Part shown: one piece after another, positions 44,697 to 57,321 of the stretch
How the letters are laid out: the number at the start of each line of letters is the position of its first letter
How positions within the stretch are numbered: position 1 is the first letter of the stretch
Origin: Microbotryum silenes-acaulis
Taxonomy: Eukaryota; Basidiomycota; Microbotryomycetes; Microbotryales; Microbotryaceae
Direction of reading: 5' to 3'
DNA length: 64,000 nt
NCBI GenBank assembly: GCA_003665825.1
Contig: QPFY01000001.1
Span: 2,349,001 to 2,413,000, forward strand
Position numbers and translations under genes: made by a program
The notes under the pieces: generated by a model
Seen by the model: only the letters and a program-made list of their open reading frames with translations
The model's database searches: none
Told to the model about the DNA's origin: nothing

Positions 44697-45532
44697 CTAA
44701 GCAAACGACACCCGTTTCCTCCCATCCTGGGGCTCCGAGTTGGCCATGTCTTCTGCTGCTTTGGCCTGATCCTTCTTGACTTTGGTACGAGCGGCGACGA
44801 TGGCTTTTGCGGCTTCCTGTGGAGACCAAATCAAGCAAGGAGAAGTCAGTCGCCGAAATGCCCCGACAGACCGACGAGGTCATAAACGTACCAGTTGCGC
44901 TTGCTTCTTGTTGGCTCGTTCTTGAGCTTTTTGAGCTTCGACAGATGGGGCCTTTGGCTTCTTCTGTTTTCGGTGAGGCTTTGCATCAGAGTCTGGCTCG
45001 TATTCAGTCCGAGCCGCGTGGACTGACCACTTTCTGCACCTTGCTCTTCTTCTTGATCTCATGAGCCCCCGTTATGGAATGTACCAGCGAGAGAAGATCG
45101 CTCTGTGACGGATATGGAATTGTAAATCAAATTATGGTTCCGCAGCGGCCGTCCGATCGCCGAGAACGTGTGTCTTGCACGCACCTGCGACTCGACAAAC
45201 TTCTTGCCCTTCTTACCCGTCCCTCCTGTCACCTTGCGCTTCCTCAGAGGAGCCACTAGTGCTTCCGGAACGTCTACTTCGTTGTCTTCCTCGCCAGCCA
45301 ACGCATCTTCTTCCTCCTCGTCCGACTGCGTCGTCCGCGCATTCACGGGCGACGGCTTCGCAGCGATCGGCGTCGCCCTTCCCTTCCCTTCCCTTCCTCC
45401 TACACCGTGTTGATGAGTCGCATTCGACAAAAGTCGTGGAACGGGGTTGAAGCGCTGTTTCTTGGCCCGACGAACGGTCTCGCCACCAGAGGATCGGTAC
45501 TTCTTTTGCGGGAGGGGCGTCGTCGAGGGCAT
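44697..45532 (-). CDS. Basic, lysine-rich nuclear-type protein, 215 aa
   Basis: Minus-strand exons 45532-45185, 45102-45028, 44996-44892 and 44816-44697 close in phase (648 nt). Composition: basic N-terminus (RRAKKQRFNPVPRLL), an acidic run DEEEEDALAGEEDNE, a KRKVTGGTGKKGKK basic stretch, one hydrophobic helix (SDLLSLVHSITGAHE), lysine/glutamine-rich helices and a C-terminal KRVSFA. This composition fits a nucleolar or ribosome-assembly protein, which is an inference from composition only; no domain was recognised. The third acceptor (ACGAG) is weak. Confidence 0.6.
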
Positions 45533-45891
45533 CGTTGGCGGATGGGGTTCAGGTCAGGTGACTTACGAGTGGAAGGGTAAGCGGACCCAGCCTGTGAGGG
45601 CGAGAGACAAGGTCTTGCAAGAGTTTTCTCTCAAGGACGAACTTTTCTCGAGGGCTATTGTTGTACCACTTCGAAATTTTATTGCTACATACTAAGGGTA
45701 TAGAGCTAGGATGTATAAGTAGCTACATGGGTACTGGGCACACTGCCACGATCTCTAAAAAGGCACAAGGGGATGATACAGTGGAAGGCTCTTGAAGGAA
45801 GGAAATGGAGATGATATGGAAAAAAGGTTATGCAATGGCGTGGTAAGAAGTTTGCACATGACCCCTCGAGAGAATAGAGGAGGTGGCATGA

Positions 45892-47672
45892 TCAATACTG
45901 CATCACCTCGATCCCTTCGGTGTCGGTGTATCGCATTGACGGGATGGATGAGTAATATGTCGGCTTCGGGTATGTTGTTGAAGCCGCCGTCGATTGTGCG
46001 AACCCAAGCACTTCCTTGCCAGCCTCGAACATCTTTGCAAACGACGACCGCCGTGTTGGTTCCATCGAACTGGTGTGCAGAGAATACGATGGCAGCTCGT
46101 CGATCGGCGTCTTGGGCGAACATGTCGACGCCGACGACTCCGAGTCGGAAGGTGATACCTTGGACGACAAATTGGAGCCTCGACAGTGGTAGTACTGTGA
46201 CTTTTGATTTTTCATCGGGTTACGAGACAGCCGACAAAGAGTAGGAGATTGCATGTTGGTGATCGGCGAGGCCGTCGGCGAGTGAGGCGCGACATTGCGT
46301 CCGCTGGCCTTGGCGCTCACAGGGGTCGAGGTCGAGGCGTAAAGGTCCGCAAAAGCCGAGGGTTCGGTACCGACTTGGGTTGACGACGTCGATGCAACGG
46401 GACCAAAATGAGTCAAGAAGGGGGCGAAGTGATCGCAGAGCTGTTCAGGTGAAACCACAAAGCGAGACATCGTGGTCAGTACCAGGTGCCGATCCCGAGC
46501 TTTGCTGCGGCGATCCCGATGACGCCCCACGCCGCCATCGCCAGCGATCGGCCAAGGCAGCGACTGCCCCAGGTTTCATTAATGAGAACAACGTGTGGGG
46601 CAGCCTTCGGGCCGATCGCACGATTCGGAGGGGCGCACAAATATAAACTGAAACGCAAGGGTGTGATCGAACTAACCTCTTGGTCATCGGTGCGAAGGTC
46701 GAATTCGAGCAGGAATAATAGCTGCCGCTCCATCAGGTTGACCTCGGCGATCGGGAAGATCGCGGCGTATCTGCAGCAGGGCCAAGACATTGGAATGGTA
46801 TGGTCAGCAAAATATACCATGGAAAAATCTTCTTAATGCAGAAAGACAAGAAACGCTCACCTCTGCCAGTGCTTGTTCTTCGGCGAGGAGTCTATGTATC
46901 AGAAGAGGGGGTGATAGCAAGGTTTTTGCAAAGCGCGTCAGTTTTCCAGTCCATCTAAGACATCGGTGACCGGGCCGAATGGGCGGCGAGACAGCCCGGA
47001 ACCAGGGGGGCGGGGGCGCACCCCCTGACAGAGCATGCTAACGGATGATGGGGAAGACTAGCCATATCGGACTTACCATTGAGGTACTTGGCTGCGACGA
47101 TGAGCGTGGCGAGGAAGACGCGATGCCGAGTTGATTCCATGCCGTGCGCAATCTTGGGCAGGCGCGAGCGTAGTCGATCGAGGTACACGAGCGTGCACAA
47201 CAGCGTCGGGACCTGTACATTCGACTTTTGTACAAGGGTTGCGATGAAGGCGGCGAGGGAAGGAATTTCGACGCCTGCGGGTGTAGTCGAGGACGAAGTC
47301 GAAGCGGGATTGGAGAATTTTGACCGGATCGGCGTCGTCGGAGGGGAGGGGAGGCCGCGCGAGACAGGGACAGGGGCGCATTCGATAACCTCGCAAGCCT
47401 TGTCGGCGATGTAGGCTGTAAAGAGCGAAATAAACACACGACAGAAGAAAGAAGTCAGTCGCGGCCTCAGACATGGTGGTTTCACGCCAGATGGGAGATC
47501 GGCGAGCTCAGCGCCTGACGGAACCGCGGCGCACCGCGGCAAGGGCCGACTTACATATCATCTCGGAAGTGACCGAGGTGCAAACGAGCTCGAGCAATGC
47601 AGGGTCGTGCATGAATCGAGGCAAGAGCGAAGCCGGGTGGCGACGAGTCATCGAAGATGAGGAGTATTCCAT
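45892..47672 (-). CDS. Pcl-type cyclin (Pho85-cyclin family), 376 aa
   Basis: Minus-strand exons 47672-47555, 47415-47077, 46891-46861, 46770-46677 and 46440-45892 close in phase (1131 nt). The cyclin box runs from about residue 75 to 190: [87 protein letters not shown]. The N-terminal [16 protein letters not shown] helix and the spacing match yeast Pcl1/2-like cyclins, which bind Pho85-type kinases for G1 entry and polarity. A Ser/Pro-rich tail of about 180 residues could be a phosphorylation or degradation region. The 31-nt exon is small but required by phase. Which Pcl subtype is not decided. Confidence 0.85.
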
Positions 47673-50600
47673 GTCGAGGTAAAATATATATTAATGAGGG
47701 TTGTGGCCGTGCGGAGAAGGCAAAAAGAAGCCCGAGAGCGGTGGGCCTCCGAGGGGTTGGGCTAGTCAAGGTGCTCCGTCGGCGAGTTGCTGGCAAGTCG
47801 CTCGCTGTTTACAAATGAGTGTAGTTGACGCAAAGGGTCGAGGGTCGAAACAAGTTTGAAGAGAAACGAAACAACAGGTCGGGGGTGCGATGACGGTAGC
47901 GAGCTGGGCAAGATGGAGGAGGAGAGAGAGCCGAGGTGGATAGCGCAACTCGGAGTGCGCCTGAAACGAGGACGCCAAGGCAGGGTCTCGACTGCAGCTA
48001 AGGTACACACCTGGGCTGTACCTCCAGGCACACAAAAGCGCCCCAGACATTTGGTGCCCCGACTCCTTCCGAGCCGAACCTTAAAGTCGACACGACCACG
48101 CCGGGCGACCCCGACCACGCGCCGCAGCGCACAATTAAAAATGTCCCGAGTTGGAAGGTTAGGTACGCGCTCGGGGCCTAGTAATTGAATCGAGCTTCGC
48201 TCCGGTGCTTCTAAAATCTGGGGACCGGGTCGGCGCATTATTATCGGCTGGGCCCACGAGTACGAGCGATAATGAGGCTCCCAAGGTAAAATTATGGCGG
48301 GGCGATATCGTGGATACGTGGGCTCACGACTCATCGTTTAGAGCCGCGAGCCCAGTGGGCGTTGGATTTTCGAACCCAATCAATCGAAGCGGACGAGAAA
48401 CAGAAAAGAGAAGAGCTCCTGCGACGTCGAGGCCATCAGCGCGCTTCAAATTACTTACCGCAGCCGGCCAGGTTCATCGAGGTCACCTGATCTTGCCGAA
48501 AGACGGAGAATCTTGATGACCAGTTGAAGCGGGAATCGACAATCTCGAATTCAAAGGTTGCTCTCTGTTCGAGATTACGGATGCGTTTGCCCGTCGCCTG
48601 TCACTCATTAATGTCGAAGATCCAGTCCGCTGGCCGTCGAGGTTTAAAACCCTCAAGGAGGACACCGGCCGGGCCGGGATTGCGACACTTGCTCAAAGCG
48701 GAACGAGATAAGACAGCTGAGACGTGGGCTTCGTGCGCGCCCATCGAATAAATGACCGATTACAATCTCCTGGCATTTCGTAATGAAAGCTCCAATTATG
48801 TAATGCGTACTTTGCTCGAGGCCGGCTCCCAGGGCTCTAGGTGCAACATGTTTCGCGAGCACATTTTCAATTTGTGCTCGGGCCAGCTGACCGCTCCGAA
48901 AAAGGATCCCCCTCGAAATCGGGATGACCCGGGCGATTTGTACTTCAAATCATATCTAAAATGGGCAGCACAATTACAAATATTCATCAAATGGACTTAT
49001 AATTGCGCGCGCAGATTTCAAATGCGTTTCAAATTGTCGCATATGGGCGTCCGGAGAACCTCTCCATCTCGGTCGAGGCAGACTTGCCCCTTTCGGCGAT
49101 TGGCGATTGCTGCGCCTCGTCATGCTCGGTTGCCAAAAGGCTTTGCGGCAAAGAGGTTTTGCGATTTTATATCTGTAGCCGCCGCCCAGATAGCAAATGC
49201 TTAGAATTGAAGGATTACAGTAGTTACAGCCCGAAGCAGCCGGTCGAGCGCACAGCAAATGATGAATCGCTGCATTTGCCCGTGCTGGTCACAGCTGGCT
49301 GGAGTGGTCCAGGCGTAGACCCCCTTTCGCCCGGTGCGGCGAGCAGTCACCCGAGCTTGATTGCTGTCGCACGCACCCGATGGGTATTTAAGGTCTGGAA
49401 AAAAGCCTTTAGAATGACCTCTGCAGCTGAGGGCTCATCACCCATCACCTCGTCATTTGGCCAGACGTGCCCAGGTGACCAACTGTGCTATCGAATGTCA
49501 ACCCTGTTAAAGCAGTCAAGGCTCAAAGTTCCGAGACGTCCCATAATTCGGAGCTGGCTGCTGAATTCCATGAACGATGCAGGCATCATTTTACGGTTGC
49601 TCTACTCGCACTCTGGTTCATTTTGTTGAGTTGTGATTTCCAAAGACAATCACATTCGAAAATACGGGCCCGTTGGATGTGGCAAAGCCGAAGGTGAACG
49701 CGATCATGTCCGAGACATGCCCGACGCCGCAGCAACTCACGCGACGAGCAGAAAAGTTGTTATCGCCACAAGTCTAATCATCAATCTCCTCCGTTCCTTT
49801 TACCTCTTCCAACCCCCTTTCACTAGCTCATTTCGGACTTTGTACTAGAGTCAGCTTTGGTTTGGCTTCAGAAGTTGCAGGTGGAGGGAAGAACGCCTGC
49901 CCGTCCAAAAGAGGGAAAGGTCCAAGCGCAAGCCTGGAACGCGGGCTAGAGCGCATTCGGCGTCGACTACACGTTTTCTTTTCTTCGTTCTGCTCTTTGC
50001 ACCGAACTTAGAAACTTGTCTCTACTTTTACTTTGCACGAGGCGAAAAAATTAAACTACACTCTTATGAAGAAAAGTTGTTGTTCACGACGACGGTGATG
50101 ACTGGATGAAGGGGTTGGATGACATGACGTCTTGCAGAGCCCAGCACGGGATCGGCCAATTCAGGGCCGTCGGCGATAAGGTTTGCTTCGGAACCGACCC
50201 TCGAGAAGTTGAGGTTGACGTGAAGGGTCTGGTGACCGATCGTACAGTTCTCAAGGATCGTGGAACCGTAAGAACACTTATGTAGCCTTGCGAATTGCTT
50301 CTCATACACCTGAGACATGCTTCCAAGCTCGTTTTGGGAGATGCACCGAACGATGGGGAGAACAAGAGCCCACGGCTGCGCCTCGGCTTCGGACTGCTTC
50401 GGTCGGTCGGGGAGGAAGAGAGTTGGCGCTGTGCCCCGACCGAAAATCTCCTCATCGAGGCAAGCGTCAACTTTGCGCGGCGCGCCGTTGCCTTAGGGAG
50501 AGACAAGGGAGAGAAAGGGTGTCACTTCGCTGAGCTAAGTGCACCTATCTATGGTTGGTCCTTTTTTGCCCACTTTGACGGTGAGGACCCTGTGGTTTGG

Positions 50601-51258
50601 AGTGTTTCGCATGAATGCTCGGTGAATCCCAGGAGTTCTAAGAAGCTGCTCAGACCGAGTGGCTGCCGATTCGGACTCAGAGCATGGGGATACAACTGCG
50701 TTGGCTGCCCGAGACTTTACTCTAACTAGTTACTCTAACTAGTAATATAAAAAAAGGTCGATCCGCGACCCATGTACCTAAAATCGCTGTTTTTGACTGT
50801 GTTACGGCCCAGAGGGTCGCCTTACTGAATGTACCAGTACAGTATTGGATCTACCGCACCTGCCTGTGAAATTGGCGTCCCGACCAGAAGTCATGTACGA
50901 CCCTTTCCGCATTTTATGCACCATAAAAGTCGAGCTACAGCCCGTGGACGATTTTTGTTGATTTTTGGCGGGGTGCGGAACTATTGAGCAGTTTGTGTAT
51001 GATTTAATGTATAGTAAGCGCGTGGGTTTGCATGACACTTCTTCTACAGAGGTCAGGCGTGGTCCCGCTGTCTTTGCGGGCGCAGCGTCGATCACGTGAC
51101 GCACTGTTACAACGCGACACGAGTTTTAGGGGCTGAACAACAACATGATCTTCCAGGGGCTGTAAATAGTCCCGCTCTACTCTCTTAGTTCTTTCTTTTC
51201 CCTCCCACTCTCATCGAATTTTAGTGACACTCATTCAAGGCGAAACATCGGCACCGTT
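47673..51258. other. Long intergenic stretch
   Basis: About 3.6 kb between the cyclin start and Helitron B. Frames such as 49003-49629 plus and 50084-50506 minus are open but show no family motif. A short minus-strand frame at 50064-50318 (CTIGHQTLHVNLNFSR) looks protein-like but was not identified. TCTAACTAGT repeats at 50720-50740. The left end probably carries the long upstream region of the cyclin gene. No RNA gene seen. Confidence 0.35.
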
Positions 51259-53672
51259 ATGCCCCGGTCCCAAGGTCGTCAGGGAGGGCCATCGCAACCT
51301 CGCCAAGTCTTGGGCGCGAGGGTAGCGCCGTACCATGGGAGGGCCCGGGAAAGCTCAGCCGAAGGTGCGTCTCGAAAAACCCCGTTTTTAGGCCGATTTG
51401 TACACCGAATATCCCTATCCAAAGGGTGTATGTATTGCGGTGTAAGACCAAAGTATCGGGCTATGTCGAAAAAATTACTCTACCATCAAAGAATTACGTC
51501 ATGTAGCATATCACATGGCATAAATGGGCCCGAAATGTACAAATCTCCGAGACGCACATTGGGCTGAGCTTTCCCGGGTCTACCATGGGCCTGCTCGAGC
51601 GCCCGCTGCTGGGCGCCGCGACCGGCCTGGCCCTTTCGCACCACCCGCGACAGCTTGGGCTCGCTTCCCCCACTTTATAGCCGGTATTGATGCACGTGTG
51701 TCTCGCACTTTCTTTCCCATCCCAGGAGGACGAGGAGGCTTCTCTCGAGGTGGTGGACGCGGTGGAGGACGAGGTGGCTTCGGGGGTGGCTTCAATGACG
51801 GGCCGCCCGCGGCTCGACCCTCCTCCCGCTCTGATCAACACAATCAGCCCCCCGCGCGTCATGACAACCTTGGTATTGCGACACGTTTACGAGTCCGCCG
51901 TGCAGCTGTGCAGAACGGACAACGTGGTCAGCGCAATGGCCGACCCAACGCTGAGCCCGCCCTGCGCAAAGGCGCGTGCGCCGGGCTCGAATCGCGCTCG
52001 AACCCCTCAAGCCCCACGTTTCGATCCGCGACGACCTCGGCCCCCAGACGGCCGTGTGCACCCACTGCAAGGCTCGGCACTGGGAGTGCGAAAGGTCCAA
52101 GTCGACCGGACCCTTCAAGCACGTGCTGCTCGCAGGGCAAAGTGCAACTGCCTCCCCCTTCCCAGCCCAATCCCGAGTATCGACAGCTACTTGAAGGCTC
52201 CGATAGCGGTCAGTTGCTCCGTCCAACAACATCCGTCTGCAGTAGACCCACATGCTGAACTGTGCAACCCACGCACACAGAAGCTAAAGCATTCCGCGAG
52301 AACGCCCGGTCGTACAACAACGCGCCGTCTTTCACTTCGCTCGCTGCTCACCTCGATTAGACACGACTGGGCACTTTAGGACCCCCCGTGTTTCGCGTGT
52401 TCGGTCGCCTCTGTCATCGACTCGGTGCCCTGATCCCTGCCGTGAATCAACGCCCAGCCTTTGCTCAGGCATGGCTCATCGACCCGGCCGAGGCCACCGA
52501 CAGTCGACTTGGACTCGACAGGCCAGACAGTCGCATACAAAGATCTACGTTGACCAAGCTTGAGTCCATGTTGCGTACCGGCAATCGCTTTGTGAGGGAA
52601 TTCGCATCTGCCAAAGCCCGCCTAGGTTGGGATACGGCCAAAGAGCGGGTCCTGCGCCTCTGCCTACCACCTGCCCGAGACCGACGCACCCACAACCTTC
52701 CTACGTCAAGCACGGAAGTGGCGATGCTTATCTGCCATTCCGACACCAACACGGGAAATCGTGGACCGCAGGATCGTGTTCCTCAGGTGCACGGTGATCG
52801 ATGTCCCGATGGTCGGCCCAAGTACCAAATCGTCAGCTCGCTCCATCCGTCTGTGATGCCTCTCCGGTACGGACTATTCTTCCCCGCAGGGAAAGATGGC
52901 TTCCACCCCAACATTCCTCTTTGCGCGTTCAACCAAGTTGGGCCACTCTTTGCCAAAAGACCGCGACGAGGAGGAAGGGGACGAAGAGAATGGTGATAGG
53001 GAACGTAAGCGTTTTTGGCTCCTTCTCGGGTGTTCCATTCTGTTAAGGCGCGAGCGCAGACTGATATTGAATGTTTGAACGCCCAGGACGAAGGTCAAGT
53101 AAAGGGGGCCGAGGTGGCGAGCCTCGCGTTCACAATTCCTTTGCGTACTACTTGCACAAACGCGACGAGCCCGCATGGCACTCAACGTCCCTTCCCGGCG
53201 TTCGCGATCGAAGGATACTCCCAGGTTGAGACCGATCGACTCAACTACATCCAGTTGTATCAAGAAAGCCTACGCCTCACCACGACCCAAGGCATCAACG
53301 GCTTGACCCCGGACCAAATTGGACGCTCGATGACCTTGGGCTCGACGTTCAAGAATAGACCGCGCGACATCATGCAGCGATACCAGGATGCGATGGCGTG
53401 CGTTGTCAAACATGGAAAGCCTCCGCTGCTCATCACGATGACGTGCGACCCCGAATCACCGGAAATCAAGACTGCACTGGGGCCGAACGACAAAGCATGC
53501 AACCGTCCGGATCTCATTGCACCAAGCGACATGCAGGCTGTTTCGGCGATGAATGTAGGATGACTGTACTTCGTATTGGGTTTTTTAACCTCTGCGCTGA
53601 AATCATGTAGACTGTTTAATTATCCTGCTATTTGAATTATATCTTCCCGTTAATTTAACGGGTTCCCACTGG
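51259..53672 (+). mobile_element. Helitron remnant B, with candidate 3' terminus
   Basis: Possible start MPRSQGRQGGPSQ at 51259; an RGG-rich segment at 51724-51800 (FSRGGGRGGGRGGF); a CTHCKARHWECER zinc-finger-like motif near 52060; then an open block 52388-52996 with FRVFGRLCHRLGALIP, FAQAWLIDP, FVREFASAKARL and VMPLRYGLFFPAGKDGFHP; then 53210-53560 with YSQVETDRLNYI, GRSMTLGSTFKNRPRDIM, RYQDAMACVVKHGKP and GPNDKACNRPDLIA. This is the Helitron_like_N order. The Rep and helicase parts are deleted. A 7-bp-stem hairpin at 53646-53662 and CTGG at 53669-53672, followed by T, resemble a Helitron 3' end. Confidence 0.78.
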
Positions 53673-54560
53673 TTAATACGAATTAATGCAATAGCATCCG
53701 ACACCGGAAACTTAATGTTTCTAAATAAAATAGAGCTTTTTTCATAAGAAAAAAAAAGAAACATGGGGCGAATGGGACCAACAACCATGCCCGTCTCTGC
53801 CATACCCGCATGTAGCCGACACAGGAGTCGCGATTCTGAGGGAACGACCGGCCCATCGTCCCATCGAGATGGGCGCTGTTCATCTCTGCGGCTCTATTAT
53901 CCATCTGCAGGTTCGATTGTATACCATCACACTCCAGAATTATCGTTACATTTCCTGTCAACACCCTCAGGCATTTTTACAGCCAAAGACAAACTAACTC
54001 AAGTATCGGCGAACATACTCACCTCCGCCATAGTGCTCCGAGGTGCCGCCGAGGCGGTGCACCCCCTTTCATCTGCAAGCTAAGTGGGAACCGAAAATAA
54101 TCCTAAAGGGGGCTATACCCTGCTACCTCGACTTCCGCACATCCGCGGGTAGTACGTCCGATTTCGCCACTATACTCCCGCTACGCTACGTAGCGGGATC
54201 GACCCCTCTCAAAGCTTCTCTTCGCTCACTTTGCGAGGTTGGCGTCGATCTCGTTCATTATTACTACAGTCAGACCTGAGCAAATTTATATTTTCGGTGG
54301 ACGGATTTTCCCATAAATTAAGACAGGGTTAAGCTTGGAGAGTTCGGCTTCAGATCACTACATTATGACCTGAAACTCCGTTTTTGAGCTTCCTACATCA
54401 AACCAAGAATTTTCGTGCATCGTTCGAGTCGATACATTGACTTTTGAGGGGGAGGAAATTCAGAAGGCCCAAATTACTGAATCGCAGCCAATGTACGGCC
54501 TCTACTGAGGCATGATGACATCTAACAAGTTTTGAAAGCTCCAAGAAAAAATATCTTGAC
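53673..54560. other. Spacer with a short perfect hairpin
   Basis: AT-richer than its surroundings at 53673-53760. A hairpin with an 8-bp stem (CCCGCTAC / GTAGCGGG) and 5-nt loop lies at 54177-54197. No gene was recognised. Confidence 0.4.
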
Positions 54561-56566
54561 CTACTGACGCTGGAAATACGAAGTCATTGTCGTTTGAATC
54601 CTCGCGGCATCCTGCTCGGCAACAAGAGTCCTGCGAATCCTCCTAGCCTCGTCCTCAAAAGAAATCAAATCCGTTGGACCTGAGTGCCCATTCATAGCAA
54701 ACCTAAGGAAAACATCAAGCGCTGAGATTGCCTCCTTCAGCGTCGTTCGCTCCGCCGGTCGGAGCTCTATCTCCGCTTTCTCCTCTCCTCTTTCTCCCTC
54801 GCAATTCTCCTCCAACTCTTCGGCAATGACCAGGTCCACAATCTCCTGATCGGTCATTTCAGCCCCACCAGCAAGGTTCTCCTCCTCCACATCGACGAGA
54901 AAGTGGATACTCATCTTCTCGTTGCTCGTAACTATCCCCTTTTCGACCAGCTCATCGTTCGCCGTCTTCAGAGCGTTCATCGCGTTGATGATGCCGCGAT
55001 CGCCATCGAGAGGCCCGCGACCGTTGGGAAGAGGTGTATGGTCGGTCAATCCTTTGTTCTTGCGATCAGACAAGATTTGAGCGTGGCGCCAGCAGTTGGC
55101 AATCGTCTCGGGGCGGATGTCGTTCCACGCCTGTCTCGCAAGATTCATCGCTCGAAGCTGATCGATTGCGTAGATATCGTCGCCGGTTTGACCATCGTCG
55201 AACCTTGCAATAGCATTACGGAGGAAGCTATCAAGCAGAGTGCATCATCGTTGATCAGATAGGTTGGAAAATAGTCTCAAACCTCGGGACTCACCTTCTG
55301 CGATAGTTTGCCTTGAAGTTCGCAATGATTCCTTGATCGAGCGGCTGGATTCTTGACGTCATATTGGGTGCAAAGTAATGAACTTCGATGTTGGTGATGG
55401 AATCAACAACCCTCGCGTGTCCCGAGAAGTTATCGAGCCAGAGTTGCACTTTTCGGCCCTTGCTGCGAAGCTCGAGATCCCGGGCTTTCAACCATTCGAC
55501 GTAAAGCTCGCCAGTCATGCACGCCTTCTTGTTCGATCGATAGTAATGATTGTAGTAGCTGGCTGGTTTTTTTTGTTGAAGCTATGAGGCTTCGCCGCGC
55601 TACCAATGATGAAGGGAGGGAGCCGTTCCGATCCGTCGGCGTTGATTGTGAAAGCGAAGGTGATGCGAGTCTTATTCATCTTGACACCATTTCGACCGTT
55701 CCGAGCAAGGCCCGTAGACGGACGCATAGCGTAGAAGATTCCGGTTTCGTCCATGTTGAAGATATCACTTGGGTCGTACTTGTTCGTAAGATCGACGACT
55801 CTTTTGCGCTCCTCTTCGAGCGTTTTCGCATCGACCTTCTCGCCTTCGCCATGGAACTTGTAAAAGCGAAGATTGTGTCTAGATTCACAAAGAGGAAATT
55901 CAGACAATGTAGAACGGCTGATTGGAACAAGAATCACGCGAGTACCTTTTCTTATAGCCCTGAGGCCAGCCGTTCGAAAAGGCGAAATCCCGAATCTCGA
56001 GTTTGTCGGCAAGTTGTTGACCTTTCAGGCGCAATACATCGGTGGTGATGGCGGTGTTCTGCTCGAGAGCTTGAGTACACCAGATTGCCAGCGCCTTTTC
56101 CAGGTTCGGGTGCATGACGCTGTTGTTGCGCCTCATGCTTCCTTGACCGCTTTCGAGAAGGGCGCGATGCTCGTCTTCCTTTTGGGGCCATTGCGTGAGC
56201 TTTGGCTGGCTCAAGATCGGGGTGTCTCGGTGGTTTGGCGAATTGTTGAAATACTTGACGGTGGCCGTGAGCGTCAACTTGTGCCGTTTTTGATAGTCAA
56301 GGACCTTGACAATCTGCGCGGTGGTCGCCGCGCCCTTCGCTTTCGGTCCAAGCTTTTGAGGCTTGGGCTTAGCCTTTTGAGACGAGGTCGAGACTGAAGT
56401 CGAGCCCTTTGTATGTCGAGAGAGGGCTTGAGGGATTCGCTTTGTTGGCGATTTTTTTTGGAGGCGACGAGTTCAGGTCGAGCATGGTGACCTCATTCGC
56501 GGCGGCCCGTGCGCCCGACTCCTCTCGGCAAGGCTTCAGAGGCGGCTGTGAAGGTGCCACAGACAT
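54561..56566 (-). pseudogene. Pogo/Tigger-type (CENP-B-like) DDE transposase with two frameshifts
   Basis: Minus-strand exons: about 56566-55946 (helix-turn-helix region TTAQIVKVLDYQKRHKLTLT, then HPNLEKALAIWCTQAL and FAFSNGWPQGYKKR, a Tc5-type DNA-binding domain), 55878-55295 (NMDETGIFY, GSERLPPFIIG, LWLDNFSGH, APNMTSRIQPLDQGI) and 55227-54561 (DIYAIDQLRAMNLARQAW, C-terminal acidic region, end TSYFQRQ). Introns 55945-55879 and 55294-55228 are in phase. The catalytic triad D (MDET), D (LWLDN), D (QPLDQG) is intact. Two A8 tracts (T on the plus strand, at 55567-55574 and about 56453-56460) each shift the frame; one A more in the first and one fewer in the second would restore it. Terminal repeats were not located. 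Confidence 0.82.
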
Positions 56567-57321
56567 CATCAGAAGGTCTGCAATGCAGCAAGCGATCAGT
56601 ATGTAAATGAAAACTTACCGGTGGGAGAGGTCCATCCCTTTCGAGTTAGACCAGGTGCTTGCGATACGCGTCCCATTCGGCGCGATAGGCCGACGGAGAC
56701 TATGCCCCCAGTGAGTCCGTTTGATAGCACAGCCACACGGCTTACACACCACGTAAACTGTCATGCGGGGCATGCACACCATTGTATCGTCGCTGATTAA
56801 GCTCCCTCCACTTGCAATTGGGTTAGCCGCCTCGGGATGCTAGTCGTAGCCCGAAAGGCATATGAGCGAACAGACGTCCGACTTGGCTGTCCCCTCGAAC
56901 GCTCGCCGTCGATTTGTACCGTCGATCAACCCGTTCAAGCTCACCGTTGTGGCCGCCCGCGCTTTCGACACGCCTGCCCCGAGTGGATGATTTGTTTTCA
57001 ATCGATCCGAGTTCTACTATTGTGCCATGTCTTTTTTTCGTAGATCCCGTCTCCCCCTTTTCCCCCAAGTCAGTTTTTCGTCTTCTCCGGATTCCTTAGC
57101 TTTTTTAGCAATCGATCATAAAAGTCCTGGCTTGTTCTTCATGGTCGACCAAAGGGAGAAGCGGACCGATCGCTATGTTTTAAGGGGCAGACTCGGGTGG
57201 GGGGGGGGACGAACTCGACGCAATTGCAAGTACGATCATAAGGACGATCATAAGTTGCAGGAAGGTTCAACCCTCTACCCCCCCTAAACACTGGCGTTCA
57301 GCTATAGATGTGAAACCCTAT
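56567..57321. other. Intergenic, no gene recognised
   Basis: Border between the transposase and the eIF2B gene. A G-run of about nine at 57200-57210. Nothing coding was supported. Confidence 0.4.

Noticed and set aside
49003..49629. 208-codon frame as a gene
   Set aside because: Composition is not protein-like over its length, no motif, and it lies in the presumed upstream region of the cyclin gene.
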